From: Lumbricus terrestris
Taxonomy: Eukaryota; Annelida; Clitellata; Crassiclitellata; Lumbricidae
Length of the DNA stretch: 64,000 nucleotides
Assembly: GCA_949752735.1 (NCBI GenBank)
Contig: OX457042.1
Span: 36,328,368-36,392,367 of the forward strand
Direction: 5' to 3'
Both the position numbers and the translations under genes were made by a program. Shown piece after piece: positions 63,815 to 64,000 of the stretch; within the stretch, counting starts at the first letter, position 1; every line of letters starts with the position of its first letter. Below the pieces are notes generated by a model. That model ran no database searches, was not told where the DNA came from, and was given only the letters and a program-made list of their open reading frames with translations.

Positions 63815-64000
63815 TTTTGTTTGTTTGTATGCGCACTTGTTGTAGCGCCTCTTCCAGTCCTCAACCACTACTCAGAGGCGCTCCCGACTACAGCGCGGAC
63901 ACTGCATCGGAGTTTTACGCCGAAGCACTGAGCAATTGCGAGTGAAGGACTTGCCCAAGGTCCTTATACGCGGCGACTCGAGGTGGATTCGAACCTCCAA
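63815..64000 (-). mobile_element. tRNA-derived SINE, cut by the window end
   Basis: Minus strand: the B-box region GGTTCGAATCCACC is near the window edge, and the tail is CAGAGGCGCTACAACAAGTG-like (inverted TTGTTGTAGCGCCTCTTCCA). Same family as 49060 and 50685. Confidence 0.85.

Overview
The window is animal nuclear DNA. It has two spliced protein-coding genes with canonical GT/AG introns, and it is otherwise dominated by DNA transposons, LINE/SINE fragments and simple repeats. The L2-type LINE with a TGAA-type tail, a tRNA-derived SINE sharing that tail, abundant hAT-type elements and a TALPID3 gene with a long intron-rich structure suggest a marine invertebrate, most plausibly a deuterostome such as an echinoderm, hemichordate or cephalochordate. 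This placement is inference; I could not search databases.

Layout. 1-2.3 kb (+): last three coding exons of an RNF185-like membrane RING E3 ligase gene; the RING exons lie before the window. 2.3-6 kb: intergenic, with a hAT MITE. 6.07-6.39 kb (-): a possible intronless gene for a 105-residue single-pass membrane protein. 6.8-21 kb: gene-free transposon cluster (hAT-type elements, a decayed L2 LINE, a mariner with ~200 bp inverted ends, microsatellites). 22.05-27.48 kb: three hAT-type elements nested inside one another, each with a perfect 8-bp target duplication; the middle one carries about 118 copies of a 23-bp minisatellite. 27.5-29.1 kb: an element with a 9-bp target duplication and long inverted ends. 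29.1-32.6 kb: no gene seen. 32.66-61.74 kb (-): a complete TALPID3 (KIAA0586) gene that I resolved into 26 coding exons with consistent phases at every junction (about 1979 codons). Its introns hold further hAT elements, SINEs, L2 remnants and tandem repeats. 61.8-64 kb: upstream flank with a ~145-bp-arm inverted repeat, an L2 remnant and a SINE.

Function. RNF185-type proteins act in ER-associated degradation. TALPID3 is a centrosomal/basal-body protein needed for ciliogenesis and Hedgehog signalling. Nothing suggests that the two genes work together.

Most unusual points: (1) four TALPID3 exons have tandem duplications spanning the 5' splice site, all with unit lengths divisible by three; (2) the triple-nested hAT with three intact target duplications and an expanded minisatellite whose three forward frames encode the same periodic peptide; (3) two related but different hAT-type elements inserted at the equivalent site of a locally duplicated unit with almost the same target duplication.
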